Shown piece after piece: positions 54,660 through 62,876 of a stretch of 64,000 bases of DNA; the first letter of the stretch is position 1; each line of letters opens with the position of its first letter. Origin of the DNA: Sphaerisporangium perillae (GTDB lineage Bacteria; Actinomycetota; Actinomycetes; Streptosporangiales; Streptosporangiaceae); contig NZ_JALLPO010000007.1 of assembly GCF_023276435.1 (NCBI RefSeq), positions 62,001 to 126,000 of the forward strand. Direction: 5' to 3'. Position numbers and translations under genes: made by a program. The notes under the pieces are model-generated. The model was given only the letters and a program-made list of their open reading frames with translations, did no database searches and had not been told where the DNA came from.

Positions 54660-55814
54660 TCACTTGTCGATGTCGCCGACGACGAAGAACATCGAGCCGA
54701 GGATGGCCACCATGTCGGCGATCAGGTGGCCGGGAAGCATCTCCCGCAGCACCTGGATGTTGTTGTAGGACGCGCTGCGCAGCTTGAGCCGCCACGGGGT
54801 CTTCTCGCCGCGGGACACCAGGTAGTAGCCGTTGATCCCGAGGGGATTCTCGGTCCAGGCGTAGGTGTGGCCCTCGGGGACCTTCAGCACCTTCGGCAGC
54901 CGCTGGTTGATGGGCCCCGGTGGCAGCGACCTGAGCCGGTCCACGCACGCGTCGGCGAGGTCGAGCGAGACCTTGACCTGGTCCAGCAGCACCTCGAACC
55001 GCGCGTGGCAGTCGCCGGCCGAGCGCGTGACCACCTTGACCGGCAGCTCGCCGTAGGCCAGGTACGGCTCGTCGCGCCGCAGGTCGAGGTCGACCCCCGA
55101 GGCGCGTGCGATCGGGCCGCTGACGCCGTACTGCAAGATCGTCTCACGGTCGAGCATCCCGACTCCGCGGGTGCGCGCGATGAAGATCTCGTTGCCGTAG
55201 ATGAGGTTCTCGATGTCGGCCAGCCGCTTGCGCACGTCGGCCACCGCCCGCGTCGCCCGGTCGAGCCAGCCGTACGGGAGGTCCTCCTTCAGCCCGCCGA
55301 CCCGGTTGAACATGTAGTGCATGCGCCCGCCGGAGATCTCCTCCATGACGGCCTGCAGGGTCTCGCGCTCGCGGAAGGCGTAGAAGACCGGGGTGATGGC
55401 GCCGAGCTCCAGGGGATAGGAGCCGAGGAACATCAGGTGGTTCAGCACGCGGTTCAGCTCGGCGAGCAGCGTGCGCGCCCAGACGGCGCGCACCGGCACC
55501 TCCATGCCGAGCATGCGCTCCACGGCCAGCACCACGCCCAGCTCGTTGGCGAACGCCGAGAGCCAGTCGTGCCGGTTGGCCAGCACGATGATCTGCCGGT
55601 AGTCGCGAACCTCGAAGAGCTTCTCCGCGCCGCGGTGCATGTAGCCGATGATCGGCTCGGCGGAGGCGATGCGCTCGCCGTCCACGGTGAGCCGCAGGCG
55701 AAGGACACCGTGGGTCGAGGGGTGCTGGGGCCCGATGTTGAGGATCATGTCCTCGGTGGCGAGCTCCTTGGCCCCGGCCCCGACCCCCACGAACCGCTCG
55801 GAAGGTTCGGTCAT
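54660..55814 (-). CDS. nuoD: Stand-alone NADH-quinone oxidoreductase subunit D
   Basis: 384 aa from ATG 55814 (ATG 55823 also possible). Motifs [51 protein letters not shown], and the C-terminal [17 protein letters not shown]. This is the 49-kDa/NuoD fold that lines the quinone pocket. No other nuo genes adjoin. Actinomycetes often carry such an extra nuoD outside the main cluster; its role is uncertain. Confidence 0.9.
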   Translation of the reverse strand: MTEPSERFVGVGAGAKELATEDMILNIGPQHPSTHGVLRLRLTVDGERIASAEPIIGYMHRGAEKLFEVRDYRQIIVLANRHDWLSAFANELGVVLAVERMLGMEVPVRAVWARTLLAELNRVLNHLMFLGSYPLELGAITPVFYAFRERETLQAVMEEISGGRMHYMFNRVGGLKEDLPYGWLDRATRAVADVRKRLADIENLIYGNEIFIARTRGVGMLDRETILQYGVSGPIARASGVDLDLRRDEPYLAYGELPVKVVTRSAGDCHARFEVLLDQVKVSLDLADACVDRLRSLPPGPINQRLPKVLKVPEGHTYAWTENPLGINGYYLVSRGEKTPWRLKLRSASYNNIQVLREMLPGHLIADMVAILGSMFFVVGDIDK

Positions 55815-55832
55815 AAGGCCCATGCTGTCACG

Positions 55833-57221
55833 TCAGCGCCGGGAGACAAGATCTGAGAGGGCGGCGACCAGGCGCTGGACGTGCTCTTCGATGGTGCCGA
55901 TGCCGATGGACGCCCGCACGGCGCCGGCCGAGCCGTCCTCGCACGTGCCGTCCGCGGCCTTCCCGACGCCGTCCAGCAGGTGGTTGACGAAGGGATGGGC
56001 GCAGAACCTGCCGTCGCGCACGCCGATGCCGTACTCGCAGGACAGCGCCTCGGCGACCTCGCGGGCCGTCCAGCCGTCGACGACGAACGACACGATGCCG
56101 ACCCGCGGGTGGGCGGGCCCCCAGAGGGACAGCTCGTGGACGCCTTCGATGCGGGCGAGCCCGTCGCGCAGCAGCCCGACCAGCCGCTCCTCCTCCTTCA
56201 CCAGCGGCGTCCAGCCGGTGGCCGACAGGGCGTCGCAGGCGGCGGCCAGCGCGATGGCGCCGAGCACGTTCGGCGTGCCGGCCTCGTGCCGCTGCTCGGG
56301 GTCGGCGCTCCACTCGGTGTCCAGCGGGGTGTTCTGTCCCGCGCCCCCGGTGACCGACCTGGAGGCGCCGCCGCCCCGCAGGTACGGCTCGGCCCCGGCG
56401 AGCCAGTCGGCCCGGCCGATGAGGGCGCCCGCACCGAAAGGCGCGTACAGCTTGTGCCCGGAGAACGCCACGTAGTCCAGGTCGAGCGCGGTCAGGTTGA
56501 GCGGGCGGTGCGGGACGAGCTGGGCGGCGTCGACGAGGATGCGCGCGCCGTGCCGGTGGGCGATGTGCGCGAGCGCGGCGATCGGCCATAGCTCGCCGGT
56601 GACGTTGGAGGCCGCGGTGACGACCAGGAGCTTGGGCCCCTCGATGGCCGCGAGGGTCTCGTCGGCGGCGCGCACCGCCTCGCCGGGGAACGCGGGCGGC
56701 GCCAGCCGTACGGCATGCGGCCAGGGCAGGAGGGAGGCGTGATGCTCGGTCTCGAAGACGACGACCGTGGTGCCTTCCGGCAGGCAGCGGGCCAGCAGGT
56801 TGGAGGCGTCGGTGGTGTTGCGGGTGAACACGACGGCGTCGCCGGGACGGGCGCCGACGAAGGCGCGCACGGTGTGCCTGGCCTGCTCGTAGCGCGCCGT
56901 CGTGAGCTGGGAGGCGTACCCGGCGCCCCGGTGCACGCTGGAGTAGGCCGGAAGCGCGGCGGCGACCGCGGCGCTCACCGGCTCGAGACACGGCGCGCTC
57001 GCCGCGTAGTCCAGGTTCGCGTACGGCAGGAGCCTGCCGCCCTTGACCGGCACCAGCAGGTCCTCCCCGAGCACGGCCGGGATGGCCCACCGACCGGCGG
57101 CGGCGTCGCCGTCGACCCGGGAGGCCGGGACGCCGGCCGCGGCGTGGACGAAGGGCGTCGCGGCGGGGGACGTGCCGGAAACGGCGGGGGAGATGCTGTT
57201 AAGGACGGTGAGAGCAGACAA
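55833..57221 (-). CDS. Class V aminotransferase-fold PLP enzyme under SAM-IV control
   Basis: 462 aa from a TTG start at 57221 with AGGAGG 6 nt upstream; earlier in-frame codons fall within the riboswitch and are excluded. PLP lysine in VAFSGHKLYAPFGAGAL; pocket residues EHHASLLPWP and VDAAQLVPHRP. Resembles cysteine desulfurase/isopenicillin epimerase-type class V enzymes but lacks the usual desulfurase Cys loop in recognisable form. Because SAM represses it, a role in methionine, cysteine or SAM-derived sulfur metabolism is the best inference. Confidence 0.88.
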   Translation of the reverse strand: MSALTVLNSISPAVSGTSPAATPFVHAAAGVPASRVDGDAAAGRWAIPAVLGEDLLVPVKGGRLLPYANLDYAASAPCLEPVSAAVAAALPAYSSVHRGAGYASQLTTARYEQARHTVRAFVGARPGDAVVFTRNTTDASNLLARCLPEGTTVVVFETEHHASLLPWPHAVRLAPPAFPGEAVRAADETLAAIEGPKLLVVTAASNVTGELWPIAALAHIAHRHGARILVDAAQLVPHRPLNLTALDLDYVAFSGHKLYAPFGAGALIGRADWLAGAEPYLRGGGASRSVTGGAGQNTPLDTEWSADPEQRHEAGTPNVLGAIALAAACDALSATGWTPLVKEEERLVGLLRDGLARIEGVHELSLWGPAHPRVGIVSFVVDGWTAREVAEALSCEYGIGVRDGRFCAHPFVNHLLDGVGKAADGTCEDGSAGAVRASIGIGTIEEHVQRLVAALSDLVSRR

Positions 57222-57234
57222 CGACGGCCTCCTA

Positions 57235-57248
57235 GGGTCATGGGACCC
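57235..57248 (-). other. Small hairpin next to the ribosome binding site
   Basis: In the RNA, GGGUC-CCAU-GACCC lies directly before UAGGAGG, so it may be part of the expression platform that links SAM binding to translation. Confidence 0.4.
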
Positions 57249-57264
57249 CGGCCATGGCGTTGGA

Positions 57265-57387
57265 ACGACGGAGCCCGCGCTTGCCCGGCACACCTCGCGC
57301 CGGACCTGGTCTTCACCCGGGGCACCCCGCCGCGAGCGCGAGGGTTGCCGGCCAGCGAGCCGGGGCTTGGCGCTGGCACTCATGACC
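57265..57387 (-). ncRNA. SAM-IV riboswitch
   Basis: In the 5' leader of the class V aminotransferase gene. Reading on the minus strand: GGTCATGAGTGCCAGCG opening, the SAM-core stretches AAGCCCCGGCT and GCTGGCCGGCAACCCTC, GGGGTGCCCCGGGTGAAGACC closing the first helix, and the downstream pseudoknot-type element GGCAAGCGCGGGCTCC. This order is the actinomycete SAM-IV class, not SAM-I. A promoter lies just upstream (57395-57400) and AGGAGG follows after about 35 nt, so control is probably at translation initiation. Confidence 0.88.
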
Positions 57388-57394
57388 TACGGGG

Positions 57395-57400
57395 ACTATA
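57395..57400 (-). promoter_or_regulatory. -10 element of the riboswitch transcript
   Basis: TATAGT on the minus strand about 8-10 bp before the riboswitch start; a TTGCGG lies about 19 bp further upstream. Confidence 0.55.
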
Positions 57401-57552
57401 ACCCAGATCCCCCGCGCCTCCGCAACCTCACGGGCGTGCGGTGGACGCCTCCGGCGTATGGCGAACTTTGCCGGGCCGTCGTGCGTTGACAGGGGACGGA
57501 CTCCTCCCCGAGGGGCCGTGAACAGCACGGATACCGGCACGGAGGAGGCGCT

Positions 57553-58329
57553 GTGGAGTGGATCGCCAACCCGGAGATCTGGATCGGGTTCCTGACCCTG
57601 GTCGCCCTGGAGATCGTGCTGGGGATCGACAACATCATCTTCATCTCGATCCTCGCCGGGAAGCTTCCACCGGAGCGGCGCGACCTGGCGCGCAAGGTCG
57701 GCCTGGGGCTGGCGATGCTGAGCCGCCTGGCGTTGCTGCTCGCGCTGTCGTGGGTCGTACGGCTGACGCAACCGCTGTTCGAGGTGTTCGGGCAGGCGAT
57801 CTCCGGGCGAGACGTGATCTTGATCCTTGGAGGGTTGTTCCTGCTCGGCAAGAGCGCCTTCGAGATCGGTGACAGCCTGGAGGGGGCGCCAGGCCATTCC
57901 AGCGGGAAGGTGGCCGCCTCCTTCACGGCGGTGATCGTGCAGATCATGCTGCTGGACGTGGTGTTCTCCCTGGACTCGGTCATCACCGCCGTCGGCATGG
58001 TCGACGAGCTCGGCGTCATGGTGGCCGCGGTCATCGTGTCGGTGGTGATCATGCTCTTCGCGGCGGGACCGATCAGCGCGTTCGTGGAGAGGTACCCGAG
58101 CATCAAGATGCTGGCGCTGTCCTTCCTGCTGCTGATCGGCGTCGTGCTCATCGCCGAGGGCTTCGAGCAGCACATCTCCAAGGGGTACATCTACTTCGCC
58201 ATGGCGTTCTCGCTGGGCGTGGAACTGCTCAACATCAGGGCGCGCAGGAAGGCGGGCGTCCAGCGGCCCGTGGAGCTGCGGGAGCGTTACGACGAGCCGT
58301 CCCGGCCCGACGGCACTCCGGCGTCGTGA
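57553..58329 (+). CDS. TerC-family membrane protein
   Basis: 258 aa, GTG start with GGAGGAGG 4 nt upstream. Seven or so helices with the TerC acidic motifs LEIVLGIDNIIFISILAG and DVVFSLDSVITAVGM. TerC/YkoY-type proteins are linked to tellurite resistance and, in better-studied bacteria, to manganese export coupled to secreted enzymes. No ter cluster or yybP-ykoY manganese riboswitch is seen here. Confidence 0.92.
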   Translation: MEWIANPEIWIGFLTLVALEIVLGIDNIIFISILAGKLPPERRDLARKVGLGLAMLSRLALLLALSWVVRLTQPLFEVFGQAISGRDVILILGGLFLLGKSAFEIGDSLEGAPGHSSGKVAASFTAVIVQIMLLDVVFSLDSVITAVGMVDELGVMVAAVIVSVVIMLFAAGPISAFVERYPSIKMLALSFLLLIGVVLIAEGFEQHISKGYIYFAMAFSLGVELLNIRARRKAGVQRPVELRERYDEPSRPDGTPAS

Positions 58330-58396
58330 CCTCGCCCGGCTGACCTGGCCGGGCGGCGGGTGTCGCCCGGTAAGAAATCCCATTTACGATAACTTT

Positions 58397-59599
58397 GTGC
58401 GATTTGATCCGTGGAATCCCGACTTCGTCGCTCATCCGTACGACGTGTACCGGTGGCTCCGCGACGACGAGCCGGTCAGCTACTTCGAGCCGACCGGCCA
58501 GTGGCTCGTCGCCAGGCACCAGGACGTCAACGCGGCGCTGCGGGACCGCAGGCTCGGCCGCTCCTACCTGCACGTGGCCTCGCACGAGGAGTTCGGCCGG
58601 GAGCCCGAGCCGGACTTCCAGGAGCCGTTCTGGCGGGTGATCCGCGCGGGCATGCTCGACGTCGAGCCGCCCGTGCACACCCGGCTGCGCCGGCTGGTCT
58701 CCAAGGCGTTCACGCCGCGCATGGTCGAGGAACTGCGCCCCCGGGTGCGCCGCATCGCCGGAGAGCTGGTCGACGGCTTCGTCGAGCGCGGGGGCGGCGA
58801 CCTGCTGGCCGAGGTGGCCGAGCCGCTGCCCGTGACCGTCATCGCCGAGATGCTCGGCGTGCCCGAGGCCGACCGGCACCTCCTGCGGCCCTGGTCGGCG
58901 GACATCTGCGGCATGTACGAGCTCGCGCCGTCCGCCGAGGCGCAGCACACGGCGGTGCGCGCGGCGTCGGAATTCGCGGAGTACCTGCGCGGGCTGGCGG
59001 CCGAGCGTCGCGTGAACCCCGGAGACGACCTGATCAGCGCGCTGGCGCAGGTCATGGACGAAGGCGACGCGCTCACCGAGGACGAGCTCGTCGGCACGTG
59101 CGTGCTGCTGCTCAACGCCGGCCACGAAGCCACCGTGAACGTCACGGGCAACGGCTGGTGGTCGCTGCTGCGCAACCCCGGAGAGCTGGAACGGCTGCGC
59201 GGCGACCTCTCGCTGCTGCCCACCGCCGTCGAGGAGCTGATGCGCTGGGACACCCCGCTGCAGATGTTCGAGCGCTGGGTGCTGGAGGACATCACCATCG
59301 GAGGCGTGGACATCCCGAAGGGCGTCGAGGTGGCCCTGCTCTTCGGCTCGGCCAACCGCGACCCGGAGGTCTTCGACGACCCCGACCGGCTGGACGTCGG
59401 CCGGAAGGACAACCCGCACATCTCCTTCGGCGCCGGCATCCACTTCTGCCTGGGCGCTCCGCTGGCGCGCATCGAACTCGTGGAGTCCTTCGGCGCCCTG
59501 CTGAAGGCGGCCCGCAAGATCGAGCTCGTCGAGCAGCCGGCGTGGAAGCCGAACTACGTCATCCGCGGCCTGGAGTCGCTCAAGATCTCCACAGGCTGA
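58397..59599 (+). CDS. Cytochrome P450
   Basis: 400 aa, GTG start. I-helix LLLNAGHEATVNV (AGHEAT in place of AGxET), ExxR in VEELMRW, heme loop FGAGIHFCLGAPLAR (Cys351). The classical bacterial class I length needs a separate ferredoxin; none is encoded nearby. Substrate unknown; no biosynthetic cluster surrounds it. Confidence 0.95.
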   Translation: MRFDPWNPDFVAHPYDVYRWLRDDEPVSYFEPTGQWLVARHQDVNAALRDRRLGRSYLHVASHEEFGREPEPDFQEPFWRVIRAGMLDVEPPVHTRLRRLVSKAFTPRMVEELRPRVRRIAGELVDGFVERGGGDLLAEVAEPLPVTVIAEMLGVPEADRHLLRPWSADICGMYELAPSAEAQHTAVRAASEFAEYLRGLAAERRVNPGDDLISALAQVMDEGDALTEDELVGTCVLLLNAGHEATVNVTGNGWWSLLRNPGELERLRGDLSLLPTAVEELMRWDTPLQMFERWVLEDITIGGVDIPKGVEVALLFGSANRDPEVFDDPDRLDVGRKDNPHISFGAGIHFCLGAPLARIELVESFGALLKAARKIELVEQPAWKPNYVIRGLESLKISTG

Positions 59600-59650
59600 C
59601 GCGGTCGTCCGGCGCGTGGAGCGACGGGGCGGCAGCGGAAGGTCAGGCCG

Positions 59651-60616
59651 TCAGCGTTTCCATTGAGCGAGCCAGCCGAAGCCGCCGAGACCCTCGGGGT
59701 CGATCAGCTCGGCCTCCTCGGAGGCGCGGACGAGAGCGCGCAGGTAGACCCCAGGGTCGGTGGCGGCGAGGCTCAACGGCGGCCGGGCACCGCTGACCCC
59801 GAGCTCGCCCAGCGCATGTCGTTGCGTGGTCAACGTTGTGGATATCGCCCCGGCCCGCTCGCCGGCCGCCGCACACGCGTCCAGCGCCACGTGTGCGGTG
59901 ATATCGCAGGAACCGTCGGGTATGGCGGCCACGCAGGCGCCGTCCCGGTATCCCGTCAGGGTGCCGAAGGGCGGCCGGTTATCCACAGGGTGTGCATAAT
60001 CGACGGCCACCGCCAGGCCCCGCCTCAGCCGGGTGACGACCAACGCCCAGGCCTCGTCGCGCGGCCGGCCGATCTCGGCGCGCAGGCCTGTCGAGCGCAG
60101 TGGCCACCAGCGCTCCAGCCATCGCCTGTCCTGCTCGCCCGGCGGGTCTCCGAGCCGCTCCCGCCCCGTCTCGGGATCGACGAGCACCAGGCGGGGCCCC
60201 TGCGGCGTCTGCTCGACCACGTCCAAGGGGATGTTGTCCAGCCACTCGTTGGCGATCACCAGGCCGGTCACCGCCTCGGGGAGGGAGCCGGTCCAGGTGA
60301 TCTCCTTGTCGAGGTCGCCGGGAGGCGGGGAGAGATCGACGGCCGTGACGCGCAGCCGCTCGGCCAGCCAGGGCTCCGCCGTGTGGTGCACCTGGGTGAC
60401 CAGCAGGCCGTCACCGGAGCCGACGTCCACGAGATCGAGTTCGGCGGGACGGCCGACGGCCTCGTCGGCCACGCCGAGCAGGCGGAGCACAGCCTGGGCG
60501 AAAGCGGGCGAGGCCCCGACCGACGTGCGGAAATGGCCCGACGGGCGCTCGCGGATGTAGAACCCACCCTCACCGTAGAGGGCTCGTTGCATGGCCTCGC
60601 GCCAGGTGACCCACAC
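59651..60616 (-). CDS. MidA-like SAM-dependent methyltransferase
   Basis: About 321 aa from GTG 60616 (VWVTWREAMQRALYGEGGFY); the earlier TTG at 60679 adds an unlikely N-terminus. SAM motif ELDLVDVGSGDGLLV, MidA-type IANEWLDNIPLDVVE and VAVDYAHP. Mitochondrial MidA/NDUFAF7 methylates a complex I Arg; the bacterial substrate is unknown. Two DnaA-box-like sequences lie in or beside the gene. Confidence 0.85.
   Translation of the reverse strand: MWVTWREAMQRALYGEGGFYIRERPSGHFRTSVGASPAFAQAVLRLLGVADEAVGRPAELDLVDVGSGDGLLVTQVHHTAEPWLAERLRVTAVDLSPPPGDLDKEITWTGSLPEAVTGLVIANEWLDNIPLDVVEQTPQGPRLVLVDPETGRERLGDPPGEQDRRWLERWWPLRSTGLRAEIGRPRDEAWALVVTRLRRGLAVAVDYAHPVDNRPPFGTLTGYRDGACVAAIPDGSCDITAHVALDACAAAGERAGAISTTLTTQRHALGELGVSGARPPLSLAATDPGVYLRALVRASEEAELIDPEGLGGFGWLAQWKR
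59979..59987 (+). promoter_or_regulatory. DnaA box inside the methyltransferase gene
   Basis: TTATCCACA, perfect consensus, within coding sequence. A second, one-mismatch box (TTGTCCACA on the minus strand) is at 60671-60679. Confidence 0.4.
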
Positions 60617-60870
60617 GACATCGGACGTTACCAACAACGGTCCCGGCGCATGGCGGTCTCGCCCACAGGCTGTGGACAACCATCGGCCCTCGTGAAACGG
60701 TCATCGCACCTGTCGCCTATGCACCATAAGCCGGTATGAATAGAAGTTCATCCCGGTCGGCGGCCGGTGCGGGCGGTGGCGACCCGCCGATGGCGCCGGA
60801 CACCGGCCGGCCGCGGGCCGACCGTTACGCTGGCAACGGGCCTGGTCCGTCGAAGCTGAACAGGAACGTG

Positions 60871-61761
60871 ATGGAGACAAGCGACCGCCCCGGGCGTCTC
60901 GCGGTCGGAGTGCTCGGAGCCGGACGGGTCGGTTCCGTCCTCGGCGCGGCGCTCGCGCAGGCAGGGCATTACCTCGTGGCCGCCGCCGGGGTCTCCGACG
61001 CCTCGCGGCGCAGGGCTCTCGACCGGCTCGGCGTCGACATCTTCCAGCCGGACGAGGTCATCCGCATGGCCGACCTCGTCCTGCTCACCGTGCCCGACGA
61101 CGTCCTGGCCGACCTGGTCTCCGGGCTGGCGGCCGCGGGTGTGGACCTGCGGGGCAAGATGCTCGTGCACGCCAGCGGCGCGTACGGTCTGGGCGTCCTG
61201 AACCCCGCGACGGCCGCGGGGGCGCTGCCGTTCGCGCTGCACCCCGTCATGACCTTCACCGGCAGGGACGACGACATGCGCCGCCTCGTCGGCTGCTCGT
61301 TCGGCGTCACCGCGCCCGACCCGCTCCGTCCGGTGGCCGAGGCCCTGGTGATCGAGATGGGGGGAGAGCCGGTCTGGATCGCCGACGAGGACCGGGCGCT
61401 GTACCACGCCGCCCTCGCCGGGGCGGCCAACCACATGGTCACCCTGATCGCCGAGTCCCAGGAGCTGCTCAAGAAGATCGGCGTCGAGCACCCGGGCCGC
61501 ATGCTCGGCCCGCTGCTCGGCGCCGCGCTGGACAACGCGTTGCGCCTCGGCCTCTCCGGCCTGACCGGGCCGGTCGTCCGCGGGGACGCGGTCACCGTGC
61601 GCAAGCACGTGGACGCGCTCATCCTCGCCGCGCCCGAGGCCGCGGACGCGTACGTGGCCCTGGCGCGGCTCACCGCCGACCGGGCCCTGGCCGCGGGCCT
61701 GCTGAAGCCGGAGGCGGCGGAACGCCTGCTGGACGCCCTCGGGGGCAACTCCTGGACCTGA
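60871..61761 (+). CDS. DUF2520/Rossmann-like oxidoreductase next to panC
   Basis: 296 aa from ATG 60871 (AGGAA 6 nt upstream); the longer frame from 60736 has a low-complexity front. NADP-type Rossmann LAVGVLGAGRVGSVLGAALA, then LLTVPDDVLADLV, VHASGAYGLGVLNP, and the C-terminal DUF2520 with HHA-like helix DRALYHAALAGAANHMVTLI. In actinobacteria it often precedes panC and may serve pantothenate synthesis in a ketopantoate-reductase-like role. Not proven. Confidence 0.87.
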   Translation: METSDRPGRLAVGVLGAGRVGSVLGAALAQAGHYLVAAAGVSDASRRRALDRLGVDIFQPDEVIRMADLVLLTVPDDVLADLVSGLAAAGVDLRGKMLVHASGAYGLGVLNPATAAGALPFALHPVMTFTGRDDDMRRLVGCSFGVTAPDPLRPVAEALVIEMGGEPVWIADEDRALYHAALAGAANHMVTLIAESQELLKKIGVEHPGRMLGPLLGAALDNALRLGLSGLTGPVVRGDAVTVRKHVDALILAAPEAADAYVALARLTADRALAAGLLKPEAAERLLDALGGNSWT

Positions 61762-61874
61762 CGGCGCGCCGGCGCGGGGCCCCGGGGATACTCGTGGACT
61801 GACGGCGCACCCGCGCTCGGCGCCTTTGGCCGGGATGCGACCGGGCACCTGCTCGACCCACAAGGAGGCAACTC

Positions 61875-62771
61875 GTGGACGTGATCGTCGCCGGGGACCG
61901 GTCCGAGCTGCTCGCGGCGCGTGCCGCGCTGGGCGTCGGCGGCGGGTACGCCGCGGCGGCGGCCGGAGAGGGCGGCGGGAGGAGCACGCTGGCGCTGGTC
62001 CCCACGATGGGGGCGCTGCACGAGGGCCATCGCGCGCTGATCCGGCTCGCCCGCGAGCGCGCCGACCACGTGGCGGTCAGCATCTTCGTCAACCCCCTGC
62101 AGTTCGGCCCGCAGGAGGACTACTCGCGGTACCCCCGCACGTTCGGCACCGACCTCGCGGTGTGCGCGGCCGAGGGCGCCGGGCTGGTCTTCGCTCCGGC
62201 GGTCGAGGAGATGTACCTCCCGGACCGCCAGGTCGGCGTCTCCTCCGGGCAGATGGGCACGATCGTCGAGGGCGCGTTCCGGCCGGGGCACTTCGACGGC
62301 ATGCTGACCGTCGTGCTCAAGCTGTTCAACCTGGTGCAGCCGGACATCGCCGTCTTCGGCCAGAAGGACGCCCAGCAGCTCGCGATGATCCGCCGCATGG
62401 TCGCCGACCTGAACCTTCCGGTCGCCGTCGTCGGCGCGCCCACGGTGCGGGAGCCGGACGGGCTGGCGTTGTCCAGCCGCAACCGCTACCTGTCCGTGGC
62501 CGACCGGGTCACGGCTCTGGCGCTGTCGACCGCGCTGCGCGAGGGCGCGCGGCACACGCGGCCGAAGGACATCCTGCACGCCGCGCACGCCGTCCTTGAC
62601 CAGGCCGCCCAGGCGGATCCGCCGCTGGCGCTCGACTACCTGAGCCTGGTCGACCCGGCGACGTTCACCGCCGTCGCGGACGACCACCGCGGTGAGGCCG
62701 TCCTCGCGGTCGCCGCCAGGGTCGGCACCACCCGGTTGATCGACAACGTCGTCCTGACCTTGCCGGCCTGA
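61875..62771 (+). CDS. panC: Pantoate-beta-alanine ligase
   Basis: 298 aa, GTG start with AAGGAGG upstream. Nucleotide-site [59 protein letters not shown] and [16 protein letters not shown]. Joins pantoate and beta-alanine with ATP to give pantothenate. About 100 bp downstream starts nadB. Confidence 0.96.
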   Translation: MDVIVAGDRSELLAARAALGVGGGYAAAAAGEGGGRSTLALVPTMGALHEGHRALIRLARERADHVAVSIFVNPLQFGPQEDYSRYPRTFGTDLAVCAAEGAGLVFAPAVEEMYLPDRQVGVSSGQMGTIVEGAFRPGHFDGMLTVVLKLFNLVQPDIAVFGQKDAQQLAMIRRMVADLNLPVAVVGAPTVREPDGLALSSRNRYLSVADRVTALALSTALREGARHTRPKDILHAAHAVLDQAAQADPPLALDYLSLVDPATFTAVADDHRGEAVLAVAARVGTTRLIDNVVLTLPA

Positions 62772-62846
62772 GCCGGCCCCGGGTCCGCCGGCTGACCCGG
62801 CCAGGAGGAGGGGCCCTGGCGCATAGGGCTCACTGGGGATGCATTA

Positions 62847-62861
62847 TCGTCATATTGACGA
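62847..62861. promoter_or_regulatory. Palindromic operator before nadB (NrtR-like)
   Basis: TCGTCA-TAT-TGACGA, a perfect 6-3-6 inverted repeat in an A/T-rich pocket, 15 bp before the nadB start. Its core GTCA-N3-TGAC resembles the site bound by the NAD-synthesis repressor NrtR in actinobacteria. It overlaps a possible -10 (CATTAT). Confidence 0.55.
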
Positions 62862-62876
62862 AATAAGGGAGCCCCC

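Noticed and set aside
57400-57553. Manganese riboswitch (yybP-ykoY) before TerC
   Set aside because: The leader is short and lacks the conserved loops; the structured RNA there belongs to the minus-strand SAM-IV element.
60736-60870. Longer start for the DUF2520 gene
   Set aside because: The extra 45 residues are Gly/Ser/Pro/Arg low complexity, and the ATG at 60871 has a good ribosome binding site.
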